A stretch of DNA of 64,000 bases from Sipunculus nudus (taxonomy: Eukaryota > Annelida > Sipuncula > Golfingiida > Sipunculidae). The notes under the pieces are model-generated. The model made no database searches. It worked only from the letters and a program-made list of their open reading frames with translations, and was not told the DNA's origin. Location: contig CM049313.1 in NCBI GenBank assembly GCA_026874595.1, positions 37,290,659-37,354,658 on the forward strand. Direction: 5' to 3'. The position numbers were made by a program, and so were the translations under genes. Positions 23,571-36,100 of the stretch are shown here, one piece after another; the first letter of the stretch is position 1, and every line of letters starts with the position of its first letter.

Positions 23571-25584
23571 TATAAATTAAAAAAAATCAAATATCAAACT
23601 GTTATAAACATGTATCAATATATTTAATAAAATCTCTTTTCATCCAATGAATTGCATCTTATTTTTTTATAAATAAACCATGATATTCAATTACATCCAG
23701 TAATAAAAAATAAAAATAAAATGAATAAAAGTTTTTTTGTTTTTGTTTTTTTTTGGGGGGGGGGTGTTTGTGTTTTTTTTTTTGCAGTAAAATCCAGGCT
23801 TCTCTTTGGATCCCGGCGGTGGGCGAGGGTACAATGGACACCACACAACATTTGAAAGAACATTTTTTTCTGCTGTTATTGGATGACCAAGTCTCTATGA
23901 ATTTAAAAAAAAATATTTATTCCGTTATTCAAGATGACAGTGAAAATGACCCTATTTTTTCAATCATTCACCACTCTTTTCGAGCGTTCATCGAATAAGA
24001 AAGAGCCCGTCCCACCGCATTTCCTGCGAGGGTTCGTTTCTTCAGAGTCCAAACAATCCTACAGGGGCGGGGTTTAGTCCATCTCGTCTTAAATTTGTGT
24101 CCGGGGCACGGCAAACATTATGAAAGCGGACAAAAACTTTCATACGGCTGGTAAATGCGTTTATATGTAAACGCGGGGAATTCCCGGACAATTCACGGAG
24201 AGATTTTATATTCAATGATACTTATAAATACACGTTAAAATCATTTAAAATCTACCACTATATTACTCTAAAGACATTTATTCACTGTTAAATTACCGAA
24301 ATAATAACCAGCGCAAACAATGTGGGACTGCCACTAACACCAATCTGGATCACCAGCTAACATTGACTACCGATCTTACATCAGACGAAAACGCTAAACA
24401 CTATATATTTTTTTCAACAGTTTACTGTGCAAACCGTAACAAAACCATGCAGGATATCAAATTTACAGGTTCTTAAGGAAATATGATACAAAACATAAAT
24501 TGTACCTTTGCTCACATTTAATAATATCATCATGATGAATTCTCCGCGAATTCTCCAGCTGTCCGCGTTATAGATGTATATGTATTTATTAATGACAAAA
24601 ATTGACATACAATTTTATGGATACCCGTATAATTGCGGTTTTCTGGACCGTCCCAGCCCACAGGTAGGATAATATGGATTCCCGACAATATTCTAATGAC
24701 CGTTCCCTGAGCTGGAACGGGCTAAGAAGGTCCCTGTCATTTTTTTTAATTGTCAATTCCCAGGTTTTTCGGATAAAAAAAATGGCCCAATCCTTCATTC
24801 AATCTCCAGCCTCTTCTGGCGTTCCGGGTTTAAAAAAGAGCCCGTCCCATGCCTATTTCAGCTAGGACTGCAAACTCTGGGGTCAAAACAACTCAACTAC
24901 GGCTTGGGATTACTACCTTTCCTCTTAAATTTCCATCGCGCCCGTGTCAAGTGTACCGTTTTATTCACAAACGTGCGGCAGGCGCCAAAAAATTTGACAG
25001 CACCCCTCTCTCATGCCAGAATATATTTTTATATATCAAGTCCTAACCCACCACGGAACTAGGGCCTCAATTTTTTTTATCTTATTACTTACCACCTCAG
25101 ACTCCTTAAAAGTCTCTCCTTTTTTAACCAAAGATTCCAATTTTTAAAATATATTAAATTTCACATTACAGATAACCTACACCAAGGGGACATTACAGTT
25201 AATCCGTGATGGGCAGGACTTCTTGGAATTTTATAATTCCCGGACGCAGGCTGACCGACTGCCTTTTTTCTTCAAGGACAGCCCTAATTTAAGCCATCAT
25301 CAGACTTGAAGATGTCCTCAGGCCGACCTATTTGTCCAGGAATGAAAGGTCACGTCTCCCTTACCCAGAGGTCGGGTCTCTGTCTAACACGAACGCGGCT
25401 TCGCTTGCATTTCGGCATTCTGGACGTTCAACTCTTCAAGTTTCATTTTCAGTGCTTTTCTTATTTCCAGCACTCAAGAATAGGAGAACTGCCAAGGATT
25501 CAGTTGGACTTCCTTTTTTTTTTATTTCTGTCCAAAAATGGATTATCCTGTATAGGATGGCTACTAATAACAACACTATTAATG

Positions 25585-25595
25585 TCTCTCTCTCC

Positions 25596-25631
<36 letters not shown>

Positions 25632-25655
25632 GTCTGTCTCTCTCTCTGTCTACTC
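25585..25655 (+). repeat. TCTG microsatellite in E1
   Basis: A (TCTG)n/(TCTC)n run. The allelic position in E3 (about 32297-32330) is shorter. Confidence 0.9.
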
Positions 25656-25836
25656 CTCTTTGACTTTTGAAAATCAGCAAGACCTTATTCATATGTGCTA
25701 CTGTTTTCCCCATGATAGAGGTTTTTCATTTGATTAGATCCAAATGTTCCCTGTCTGTCTGCCTAGTAACTGTCCATCTATTTCGCTGTCTTATTTCCGG
25801 TCACTTCCGGCAAGCGTTCGACCTCAGGTCGTCTAG

Positions 25837-27428
25837 TCTGTTTGTTGGTTTGTTTGTCTGCACTCTCCTGGCCACAATTTTGCCACAATCACCTTGAAAC
25901 TTTCAGAGATGATGGAGAATTAAATTTCTAGATGCCCTATTGTTTTTGGTCAAATTAGTTCAAAGGTCAAGGTCATCAAAACTTTTCAAAACGGTTTTTT
26001 CTACATATCTTTGTGACTATTAGTCGTATCTACTTCAACAATAGCTCATTTTAATCGTCATTCCAAGGCCTGTCATCTGGTGTGTAGCTGACTCAAATTT
26101 GCCGTAACCATGGTTACAAATTTTGGGGGAAAAATCATGATATTCGAAAATACGGGGTCTTATTTTCTAACTTTGTCAGTTTTAAAGCTAGACTGATCTA
26201 GTTTTTTGCATCAGGTAGCATTCAACTAGTACTACAAGATTTTATTACAAGTCCTGCAGTATCTCGTAAAATATCTCGTGAATAGAGATATTTCGAGATT
26301 TCATTCATCTTGCGCCAAAGGCCACATTATTGCAGGAATCTTTTTGAAACTGACATATTATAAGTCCTACACTAGTATCTCGAAATTGTTTTGTTTTCAT
26401 TTTTTGAATATGGCTGCTAGGGGGCGCTGCATACGACCCTCACACACATATCATTACATTGGCCATATCTCTAAAACCCAAAGCCTCAATTACATAAACT
26501 GTAGCTTATTTTTTCCCTCTGAGTCTTCTCCATAAACTGATCATGTCATCTGGTCTCAATCTTGTGTCACTTTGTCAGTGTGTCCGTCTGTTTGTCAGTT
26601 GTCCTCAAATTTGGCTGCTTGCTGATTCTTGAGTCTCACATATAGCATTCTACAGGCCACAGTTTTTAAAGAAGCATTTGAAAACTGATACATATTATAT
26701 TTCACAGAAATATCTCAAAACGTTTTTTTTCATTTTCCGGATATGGCCGCTAGGTGGCGCTGCACATGACCCTCACACACATATCATTATATTGACCATA
26801 TCTCTAAAACCCAAAGCCTCAATTACAGAAACTATGGCTTATTTTCTTTCCCTGAGTCTTCTTCATGACTTAGTAATGTCATCTGGTCTCAATCTTGTGT
26901 CACTTTGTCAGTGTGTCTGTCTGTTTGTCAGTTGTCCTCAAATCCGCCTACTTGCTGGTTCTTGCGTCTCATATATAGCATTCTACAGGCCACAGTTTTT
27001 CAGGAATCCTTTTAAAACTGGTACATATTATGTGTTACACTAATATCTCAAAACAGATTTTTCATTTTCTGGATATAGCCACTAGGGGGCGCTGCACCTT
27101 CACCTCCCGAACATATCATGTTTTGGCCATATCTCCAAAATTATAAACCTTATCTACATAAACTATCGCTAATTTTGCTCTTCTTTAACTTCGGCACTTT
27201 TGTCTGGTAATCTGTTATCACAGATGTGTCAGTATGTCTGTCTGTTCGTCTTTTGTGGTCAGCTTTGTCTGCTTCCTCGTTTTTTTGTCTGATATGTCAT
27301 TTTACAGGCCACAACTTCTCAGCAAACGCTGAGGGTCATTCAAATAATAGAAAACCCACAATATGTTCTGTCTGTCCATCTGTCTGTCATTTCAACTTCC
27401 GGCAAGCGCTCGACCTCTGGTCGTCTAG
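25837..27428 (+). mobile_element. Helitron-like element E2, lacking its 5' hairpin
   Basis: It begins exactly where E1 ends, with the CTGTTTGTTTGTCTGCACTC + TCCTGG sequence found just inside the 5' end of E3, and runs to hairpin CGACCTCTGGTCG (27411-27423) + CTAG (27425-27428). The interior consists of three related ~330-bp modules, each with a CTCF-like motif and a CATATCATTA/CCATATCTC block. It has no satellite array. Confidence 0.5.
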
Positions 27429-30400
27429 TTGCTTGCCGGAATCAAAGATTTCGGCAAGCATATTACTCAGTTGCGTATGTCTGTTTGTCTGTTTGTTTGT
27501 TTGTCTGCACTCTCCTGGCCACAATTTTGCCACAAATCACCTTGAAACTTACAGGGATGATGAAAAACATAATTTCTAGGTGCCCTATTGTTTTTGGTTA
27601 AAATAGGTCAAAGGTCAAGGTCAAGGTCACGACAGGTATGGTTAACGGTTTTTGCACTATAACTTCGCCATAAATAGGCTTATCCACTTCTGCAATAGCT
27701 CATTTTTTTCGTCATCACCTGGCCTTTCTTTTGACATGTAGCTTACTTAAATTTGCTGTTACCATGGTTACGCAATTTTGGGGAGAAATCATGGAATTTC
27801 GTGATATTTTTCAAATTTGCAGCAATCGTACTGATTCTGAGATATTTTATGTAACACAAGAATATCTCGAAATTGTTTTTTCAGATTTTGGAAATGGCCG
27901 CCAGGGGGCGTTGCAGATGAAAAAACATGATAATTTGTTTTGGTGCTATACCTCCAGAACTATTAAACATTAGGCCATTTCCATCACAGCACCTTCAACT
28001 GGGGTCCATGGGCCTATTTTTTCGCATAGGTGCCAAAGTGCGCTATTGCCAGATTTCTCTATTTTTGGGGTAAAACTTTTGAATTTTGAAAATATGCAGT
28101 TTTCAGCTTCTAACTCCTTCAGTTTTTATGCTGGAGAGGTCATTTTTTTTGCATCTTGTAGCCCTTGCTAAGTTCTCGGTGATCCAATAAAAAATCTTGC
28201 AAAATCTCGCACCGTTTCTCGTCAAACGAGAGTCTTCGAGATTTCATTAAATATGACCTACAGGTTGCATTTTTTTAACAATGGCTTTGAAATTGATATA
28301 TTTTGTGTTATTTATAAATATCTCGAAATCAGTTTTTCATTTTTTTGAAATAGCCACCAGGGGGCGTGGTACCTGAAACACTGTAACATATCATTTTTCT
28401 GCAATATCTAAAACAATTTTAAACATGGCACAATTTTTATCGTTGTATCTGAAACTAGGAACATTGACTTATTTCTCCGCACATGTAGCTTTGTGCTGCC
28501 GTTACCATGGTTACCAAATTTTTGGGTTAAACTTGACGATCTGAAAATATGCAGTTTTTGGCTTCTATCTCGGTTAATATTTATGTTTCAAGGGTCTAGT
28601 TTTTTGCATAAGGCTGCTTCCCTTTAGTTCTAAGTCATTCAATTGCAAGTCTCGTCAAATTTCGCTCGGTTTACCGTCGAACAAGAAATTACGAGATTTC
28701 ACAGAAATGCTTATAACTCGGTCACCTTTTCGGCTAAAGAGGAGCAGTTTTCAGCATTTTGTTGCATTTTGGAAGCTTAACATGATAATAACTTACATCT
28801 CGCCACATCTCGTATCATCTCCCGCCAAACGAGAATATTCGAGAATTCGAACAAATGTGTATATCTCTGTCATTTTAATGCCAGAGATTTTATTTTTCTT
28901 TTGTTCAAGATTCACTTGACTAGTTTGAAGTGACAAAATTGAATATCTCGTCATATCTCGCACCATTTCTTGTCAAACGAGAACATGGGACCATTCAAAG
29001 ATACGCATATAATTCTGTTATTTAAATGCTGAAGACCTTTGGTTTTCAGCATTCGATAGCGTCTAACACTCTCGGTCACATCTCGATTATATTGTAAGTT
29101 TCGTCAAATCTGGGATCGTTTTTTCTTCAAATAAACAAGTACATGCTATTGCCGTGACCATAAGTGGCGGCAGTATGTGATAGTAAATGTCGGCAGGGGC
29201 ATTACACTTGACAGTTGGAGCCATGTTCTATGGGTGTGCGATGGCCCATGAAGAAGACTTCTATTGTGCTGTTATCGTCTTCCTTTGATTGTTGCTTCGT
29301 AAGCTTCACAGACCAGCGCCAACCACCTGGTTGCCATGTGTCCTCAATGTAAACAACATTTGCTGTTTTCCTTTACCTGAGATATGTATGGTAGCCTGTT
29401 CACTTGTCCTTAGATTGTTTATTGTTGGTGTATTGAAGTAAAATAAAATGCCATGTTTTCCTGCATATTGATTGTAAATTGAATAAAATCATACAAGAAC
29501 CAACCAATGTTCTATGACCCAATATTTCAGATTTGAGATCAGAACAATTGATTTCTGCATAAACCACTATGACCAGATTTGAAAAACTTTAAAGTGGTCT
29601 ATATTATTTTCTGAAGAAGTTGAGCTATATGCTTGGAGATGCCAGCCAGTGGGTGTGATGGATTACAATGAAACCCAAACCAGGTGTGTGTGAAGAGTCT
29701 GGTGGAGATGAAGGGGGCCAAAACCTATTTGACTGTGTATAAGCATAAACTGGCCTGAAATCAGGTTTCTGGGGGCTTGAAATTTTTGTTTGTGTCTGCA
29801 GGGTAATATTATCTTGTTTCCCTGTATATACACCCTGAATTGTGCCTAATGACACCTAAACCATGTTTGTGGGACCATCATTACAGATTTGAGGTAAAAA
29901 ATGGATTTTCCCTGTATATCACTATGTCCACTGTGTACAGATTTGGAAATTCAAACTGGCCCTAATTTTTTTTCTGAGGGATTTGAACCAAATGCTTTAA
30001 GATTCCAGCCAGTGGGTGTAAATGGATTGCAATGATAGCCAAACCAGGTGTGTGTGATGAGTCTGGTGGAGATGAGGTGGTCCAAAACACTATTTGCCTG
30101 TGTATAATAAGCCATATTACTGTCCTCAGCTGAAATCAGCTTTCTGGGGGCTTGAAATGTTTGCTGGTGGGAACAAGGTAATATTATCTTGTTATCATGG
30201 ATATACACCCTAAAATGGCCCTGAGGACACCAAAAACATGCATGTTGGACCATGAGTACAGATTTGAGGTAACAAATTGTCTGTCTATAAATTAAAAAAA
30301 AATCAAATATCAAACTGTTATAAACATGTATCAATATATTTAATAAAATCTCTTTTCATCCAATGAATTGCATCTTATTTTTTTTATAAATAAACCATGA

Positions 30401-32514
30401 TATTCAACTACATCCAGCAATAAAAAATGAAAATAAAATGAATAAAAGTTTTGTTTTTTTTTGGGGGGGGGGGGGGGGGGGGTGGTTGTGTTTTGTCAGT
30501 AAAATCCAGGCTTCTCTTTGGATCCCGGCGGTGGGCGAGGGTACAATGGACACCAAACAACATTTGAATGAACATTTTTTTTGCTGTTAATGGATGAGCA
30601 AGTCTCTGTGAATTTAAAAAAAAATATTTATTCTGGTATTCAAGATGACAGTGAAAATGACCCTATTTTTTCAACCATTCACCACCCTTTTCGAGCGTTC
30701 ATCGAATAAGAAAAAGCCCGTCCCACCGCATTTCCTGCGAGGGTTCGTTTCTTCAGAGTCCAAACTATCCTACCGGGGCGGGGTTTAGTCCATCTCGTCT
30801 GAAATTTGTGTCCGGGGCTCGCCAAACATCATGAAAGCGGACAAAACTTTCATACGGCTGATAATGCGTATATACGTAAACGCGGGGAATTCCCGGAGAA
30901 TTCACGGAGATTTTCCGGAGAGCTTTTATATTCAATGATACTTTTAATTACACGTTAAAATCATTTAAAATCTAACACTATATAACTCTTAAGACATTTA
31001 TTCACTGTTAAATTACCGAAATAATAACCAGCGCAAACAATGTGGGACTGCCACTAACACCAATCTGGATCACCAGCTAACATTGACTACCGATCTTACA
31101 TAAGACGAAAACGCTAAACACTATATATTGTTTCAACAGTTTACTGTGCAAACCGTAACAAAACCATGCAGGATATCAAATTTACAGGTTCTTAAGGAAA
31201 TATGGTACAAAACATAAATTGTACCTTTGCTCACATTTAATGATATCATCATGATGAATTCTCCAGCTGCCCGCGTTATAGATATATATGTATTTATTAA
31301 TGACAAAAAGTGACATACAATTTTATGGATACCCGTGTAAGTGCGGTTTTCTGGACCGTCCCAGCCCACAGGTAGGATAATAAGGATTCCCGACAATATT
31401 CTAATGACCGTTCCCTGAGCTGGAACGGGCTAAGAAGGTCCCTGTCATTTTTTTAAATTGCCAATTCCCAGGTTTTTCGGATGAAAAATGGCCCAATCCT
31501 TCATTCAATCTCCAGCCTCTTCTGGCGTTCCGGGTTTAAAAAAGAGCCCGTCTCATGCCTATTTCAGCTAGGACTGCAAAGTCTGGGGTCAAAACAACTC
31601 AACTACGGCTTGGGATTACCACCTTTCCTCTTAAATTTCCATCGCGCCCCTGTCAAGTGTACCGTTTTTATTCACAAACGTGCGGCAGGCGCAAAAAAAA
31701 TTTGACAGCACCCCTTTCGGATGCCAGTAAATAGTTTTTATATATGAAGTCCTAACCCACCACGGAACTAGGGCCTCACAATTTTTTATCGGGTTACTTA
31801 CCACTTCAGACTCCTTAAAAATTCCTGCTTTCCTTTTAAACCAAAGATTCCGATTTTTAACATATATTAAATTTAACATTACAGATAACTTACACGAAGG
31901 GGACATTACAGTTAATTCGTGATGGGCAGGACCTCTTGGAATTTTATAATTCCCGGACGCAGGCTGACCGGCTACCTTTTTTCTTCATGGACAGCCCTAA
32001 TTTAAGCCGAGACCTTAAAGGATGGTCTAGATAGGCACCTAGCTTGTCCAGGAATGAAAGGTCAAGTCTCCCAGACCCAGAGGTCGGGTCTCTGTCTCAC
32101 AAGAACGCGGCTTCGCTTGCATTTCGGCATTCTGGACGTTCAACTCTTCAAGTTTCATTTTCATCGCTTTTTCTTATTTCCAGCACTCAAGATCAGAAGA
32201 ACTGCCAAGGATTCAGTTGGACTTCCATTATTTTTATTTCTGTCCAAAAATGGATTGTCCTGTATAGGATGGCTACTAATAATAACACTATTAATGTCTC
32301 TATCTGTCTGTCCGTCTGTCTGTCTGTCTACTCCTCTTTGACTTTTGAAAATCAGCAAGACCTTATTCATATGTGCTTCTGTTTCCCCAATGATAGAGGT
32401 TTTTCATTTGATCAGATCCAAAAGTTCCCTGTCTGTCTGCCTAGTAACTGTCCATCTATTTCGCTGTCTTATTTCCGGTCACTTCCGGCAAGCGTTCGAC
32501 CTCAGGTCGTCTAG
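27429..32514 (+). mobile_element. Helitron-like element E3 (paralogue of E1)
   Basis: The 5' hairpin GCTTGCCGGAATCAAAGATT + TCGGCAAGC (27431-27459) directly follows the CTAG of E2. The 3' hairpin CGACCTCAGGTCG (32497-32509) is followed by CTAG (32511-32514). Its interior is colinear with E1 (28490-29620 matches 18850-19990; 30290-32514 matches 23580-25836), but it has ~2 satellite monomers where E1 has ~10. Non-autonomous. Confidence 0.55.
29500..30290 (+). repeat. Same 365-bp satellite, ~2 monomers, in E3
   Basis: Contains the CCAGCCAGTGGGTGT phrase at ~29641 and ~30006 only. The monomers resemble the two edge monomers of the E1 array, so this looks like the unexpanded state. Confidence 0.9.
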
Positions 32515-33083
32515 TTTGTTTGTTTGTTTGCTAATGGTCCTGTCGCGATGTATTCTACATTATCGAATCAAAGTAACATCCATTTCCCCGATTAACTACG
32601 TATCGACTGTCAAGTGGGAAACAATAGCGGCTCTAAACAGGGTAAATACGAAGAAAATTTCATTATTAAGGAAATGGCAATGTGTTGATCTACTGTTTGC
32701 GAATGGCATCGACAATATTATCCCCTGAGACACGGGTGATAACATTACATACCACACATATCGATGCCCACTAGCGCTCATTAAACCCTCTCAACATATA
32801 GTAGAACAGACAAAGAAACGATGTCCTTTAAATGCCCTTTCCTGATATGTGGCGCTCAATATTTGATGGACGCATGACGGCGCACTATTTGTACTCCACT
32901 ACTCAATACTTAACGATCAGCTACAGCTATTGATAAAATTGGAAATCCTATGTAGTTGCCGTGCAAAGCAGACCACACGGTCGCCTCCCAGGAAACGTTC
33001 AACAGTTCTCTCAAGGTATATCATGCTTTTCTCATGTTCATTCGGTGCGACAGATAAAAACCTAGCTCTTTTTTCACAGTGCG
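32515..33083. promoter_or_regulatory. Upstream region of the Cys-loop receptor gene
   Basis: 570 bp between the end of E3 and the receptor start codon. It has no coding potential. A CTTTTTTTCACAG acceptor ending at 33079 suggests that the start codon lies just inside a second exon and that a 5' UTR exon lies further upstream. No TATA box was picked out with confidence. Confidence 0.35.
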
Positions 33084-33162
33084 ATGTTCGTCATGACTTC
33101 AGGCCTTGCCGCTCTGGTTGTCGTTCAGATAAGTACAGGGCAGATGCTGTCTGACCTCCAAG
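33084..33162 (+). CDS. Receptor exon 1: signal peptide
   Basis: The start codon at 33084 opens MFVMTSGLAALVVVQISTG, a hydrophobic signal peptide. Donor GTAAGG at 33163, phase 1. A second Met (residue 4) could also serve as start. Confidence 0.85.
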
Positions 33163-36100
33163 GTAAGGACACGTTTCGGATTATGCTTTTATTGTCCACT
33201 CTATGATGATTTCACATCCATTGTCCTAATTTTCCAGTCGTCTTTAATTTTGTCATAGTTTACGTTTCATTTTAACGTTCTGCATTGTCTGTGTAACCTG
33301 GGATGGAATTTTGGGCGTTGTTGTTTTCAGAAAGAAATATTGCATTTTTGTCTTCAAATTTAATAGACATATCGATTTAATCAAGTTCTCAAAGAACTTT
33401 GTAAACTTGTAAGTTTGGCCTGTGTCATCAGGTTCAAATCAGCGGAAATAAACTTCGCCTATAGCATTCTTTCTGATTCAATAATACTTATTGCGTATTT
33501 GCTTCTTAAATTTAATACACCAATTGTATATCCATAATTTATTTGGAGGAGTTTGAAAACTGGTGACCGTGAGCTTGGTCTTTAAGGCATATCAAATCTA
33601 GGTTCAGACATCTTTTGAATCTGAAATTATACATTTTTTTATTCAATTGCAAAATTGTATCTGCAAAGCCATTCTATTTTACTTTTAATTATTTTCTAGT
33701 TTTTTATTTAATTTTTTGATAATGAAGCTCTTTTGTATAAACACAGTCTGTATTTATTTTGCGTTAATCCTGGGACTTTATATATAATAGTCGGGGGGCC
33801 AAAGCAAGTAATTTAAAAAAAAAATTCCGGGCTGACATAAAATTTTCACTTTATTTTCCGTAGAGGTAGACATCTTGGTAATCTGAAAACCAATGTTGGC
33901 AATCGGGACACTCTTGCACAACATTGCAAGGAGCATTTTTGTACAAGCTGTGTACATTTTTGTGTGATAAGCCCAATTTGGCTCTCTCAGTTACCTAATG
34001 AACTAAAACAGCACGTTTTACCTTAAAATGTAGGTATTTATACGCACAAACATAATAAGATACACAAGTTGATTTAAAAAAATCCTTCATTCATAGATGT
34101 GAATAATTATGCTTTACAAGAACCAAAATATAACCAAATTTCTTTCGAGCAAAATCACATGAGTGAATAAAGTTTCTGTACGCTTTTACCCAAAGACCTT
34201 TTTAAAGCATTAAGATTTTATATGATCATCCTTTTTTTTTAATTACATGCGTTAGTTGGTGAGGGGAAAAACAGATATGTAGCAATGCCTTTTGTACCCC
34301 CTTATTCGTGAAAATGATCGCTAAAACAGGAAACAGCAGACAACGAGGATCTTAACTTTAAAGTATATTTATACGAAACTTCTTACATTTGTAAGCATAA
34401 AAATAACTAATCAACAAATCAGAATCACTCTACCAAAATCAGTTTTCCCTTTTATATTGATTTTTATATATAATTATATCTGAGCTGAGATGTGCTAAAA
34501 CCTACCAAGGGATGAGAAAAACTAGAACTTGTTTCATGTTTAAACTGTTTATAGTGGCTCTTACATGACTGTAGGGGACCTTCAAAAAGGGCCATATTTA
34601 AGGAGATAGTGGAACCAAAATATGTAAAAATTGTTCGCATGGGATCAGATACATCTTGATCATGTACAGCAGCTAATCCGGTTGGTGTGCCACACAGAGG
34701 GGAAACCCCCTAGCCAGTATCCAGGTGTCAGTCGTAATGAGCGCGGTCGGGATGGGCGCGCGGTTCCTGGACTAGGTCGGTTGGCGTGGTCGGGTTGGGC
34801 GTGTCGGTTTATACAAAGCGAGATGCTGCTGGGCATGGACGCGACGGCTCTTATGAAACTTGAACTTGAGGTTCCCTCAATTTTGTTATATTTTAACAGT
34901 TGGTTGACGATAAGAGGGTTTTCCACGAGCCGCACGTGAATACATTTCAATGTACGGTATATATACAAATTAACAACATTCCTAGGTTTGGACGACAAAA
35001 AAACTCGACCGTGTTCATAATTTGAATGAATTACTAAAATATTTTACAAGTTATGGTTTTGGTTTCATTCTAGATAATAAGGCCTATGCCTCATTCCTCA
35101 ACTGTTGCTTACTTTCTGGATCTCTGAGGATAAGTATGATAAAGAAGTCATAAATCTGTAGCTGAGATGTTAGAATGATATCTTGAAATTTCACAAATCA
35201 CATCTTGGAGACTCATAACATTGTGGATACGATACAAAGACCATCTCGGCCAAGGGCTTAACATAACTAGAATATGGGCAGTCGAAACGCGACTATACAT
35301 CTATCCGCCAAAATCAGAGTAGAACGGGTGAAGTGAGGCATGGATTGAGTGGCAAGGGAAAAAAAGTGAGGTGTGTTGCATATTAGCACGGATGTCTGCA
35401 GCCGAAATGTGTATGTAGGTTGTGCCACCTATCACAAAATCCAGAAAGCTGTATGTATACATATACAAAATTTAAGGCAGATAAGTCAAACAATTCATGT
35501 ATATGAGTGATTTTATCAAACATTGGACAACAAAAGGACTTGTGCAAAAATGGTGGCAGGTGGCAATTTGTATGATTACGAGCTATGTGAGATCTATACA
35601 AATGCAAAATTTCAGGGGGATATGTCCAACCAGTCCTGAGATATAAGCCGAAATGTCTGCAGCGTTAACATAAATGTAGGTGCGCCACCTGCCAAACTAT
35701 CGAGAAATCTATCCAAGACGTATAAACACGCAAAATTTAAGGCAGATAAGTTAAACCACTACTGAGATATGAGTGATTTTAGCCCACGGCAGACAATCAG
35801 ATGGACGCTGTGCAAAAATGGTTGCAGGTGGCCCCTCCAGTTTTGTTTATGATAAAGGGCTATGTGAGATCTACACACATGCAACATTGTCAAACAGTTC
35901 CCGAGATATGTGGGTTTATATGTCGAAATAGACGCACAAATGGACGCTGGGCAGAGAGGAAAGGTCAGAGGTCAACGCCAATTGGTTAGGCACCAGTTTA
36001 AATGTGACCCGATAATTGCTGTAAGTTTAAGAAAAATCCGTCCAGTAGTCTCAGAGGAGTTCTCCGGAAACGAACTCGGCGGCGGCGGAACCCGGTCGAA

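Larger units (their letters stand above)
17997..25836 (+). mobile_element. Helitron/Helentron-like element E1 (non-autonomous)
   Basis: The 5' end carries an inverted repeat, GCTTGCCGG...TTCGGCAAGC (17999-18027), followed by a TCTG/TTTG-rich stretch; a second, diverged copy of this start sits at 18074-18103. The 3' end has CTTCCGGCAAGCG (subterminal inverted match to the 5' end), a 13-nt hairpin CGACCTCAGGTCG (25819-25831) and CTAG (25833-25836). Hairpin + CTRR is a Helitron hallmark; subterminal inverted repeats and an internal microsatellite fit Helentron-type derivatives. The interior contains ~10 satellite monomers and a TCTG microsatellite. No Rep/helicase is encoded. The class assignment is inference. 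Confidence 0.55.

Noticed and set aside
24001-24860. Captured gene exon around the AAGAGCCCGTCCCA repeats in E1
   Set aside because: Two diverged copies of this block inside E1, repeated in E3, without a shared open frame; treated as element sequence.
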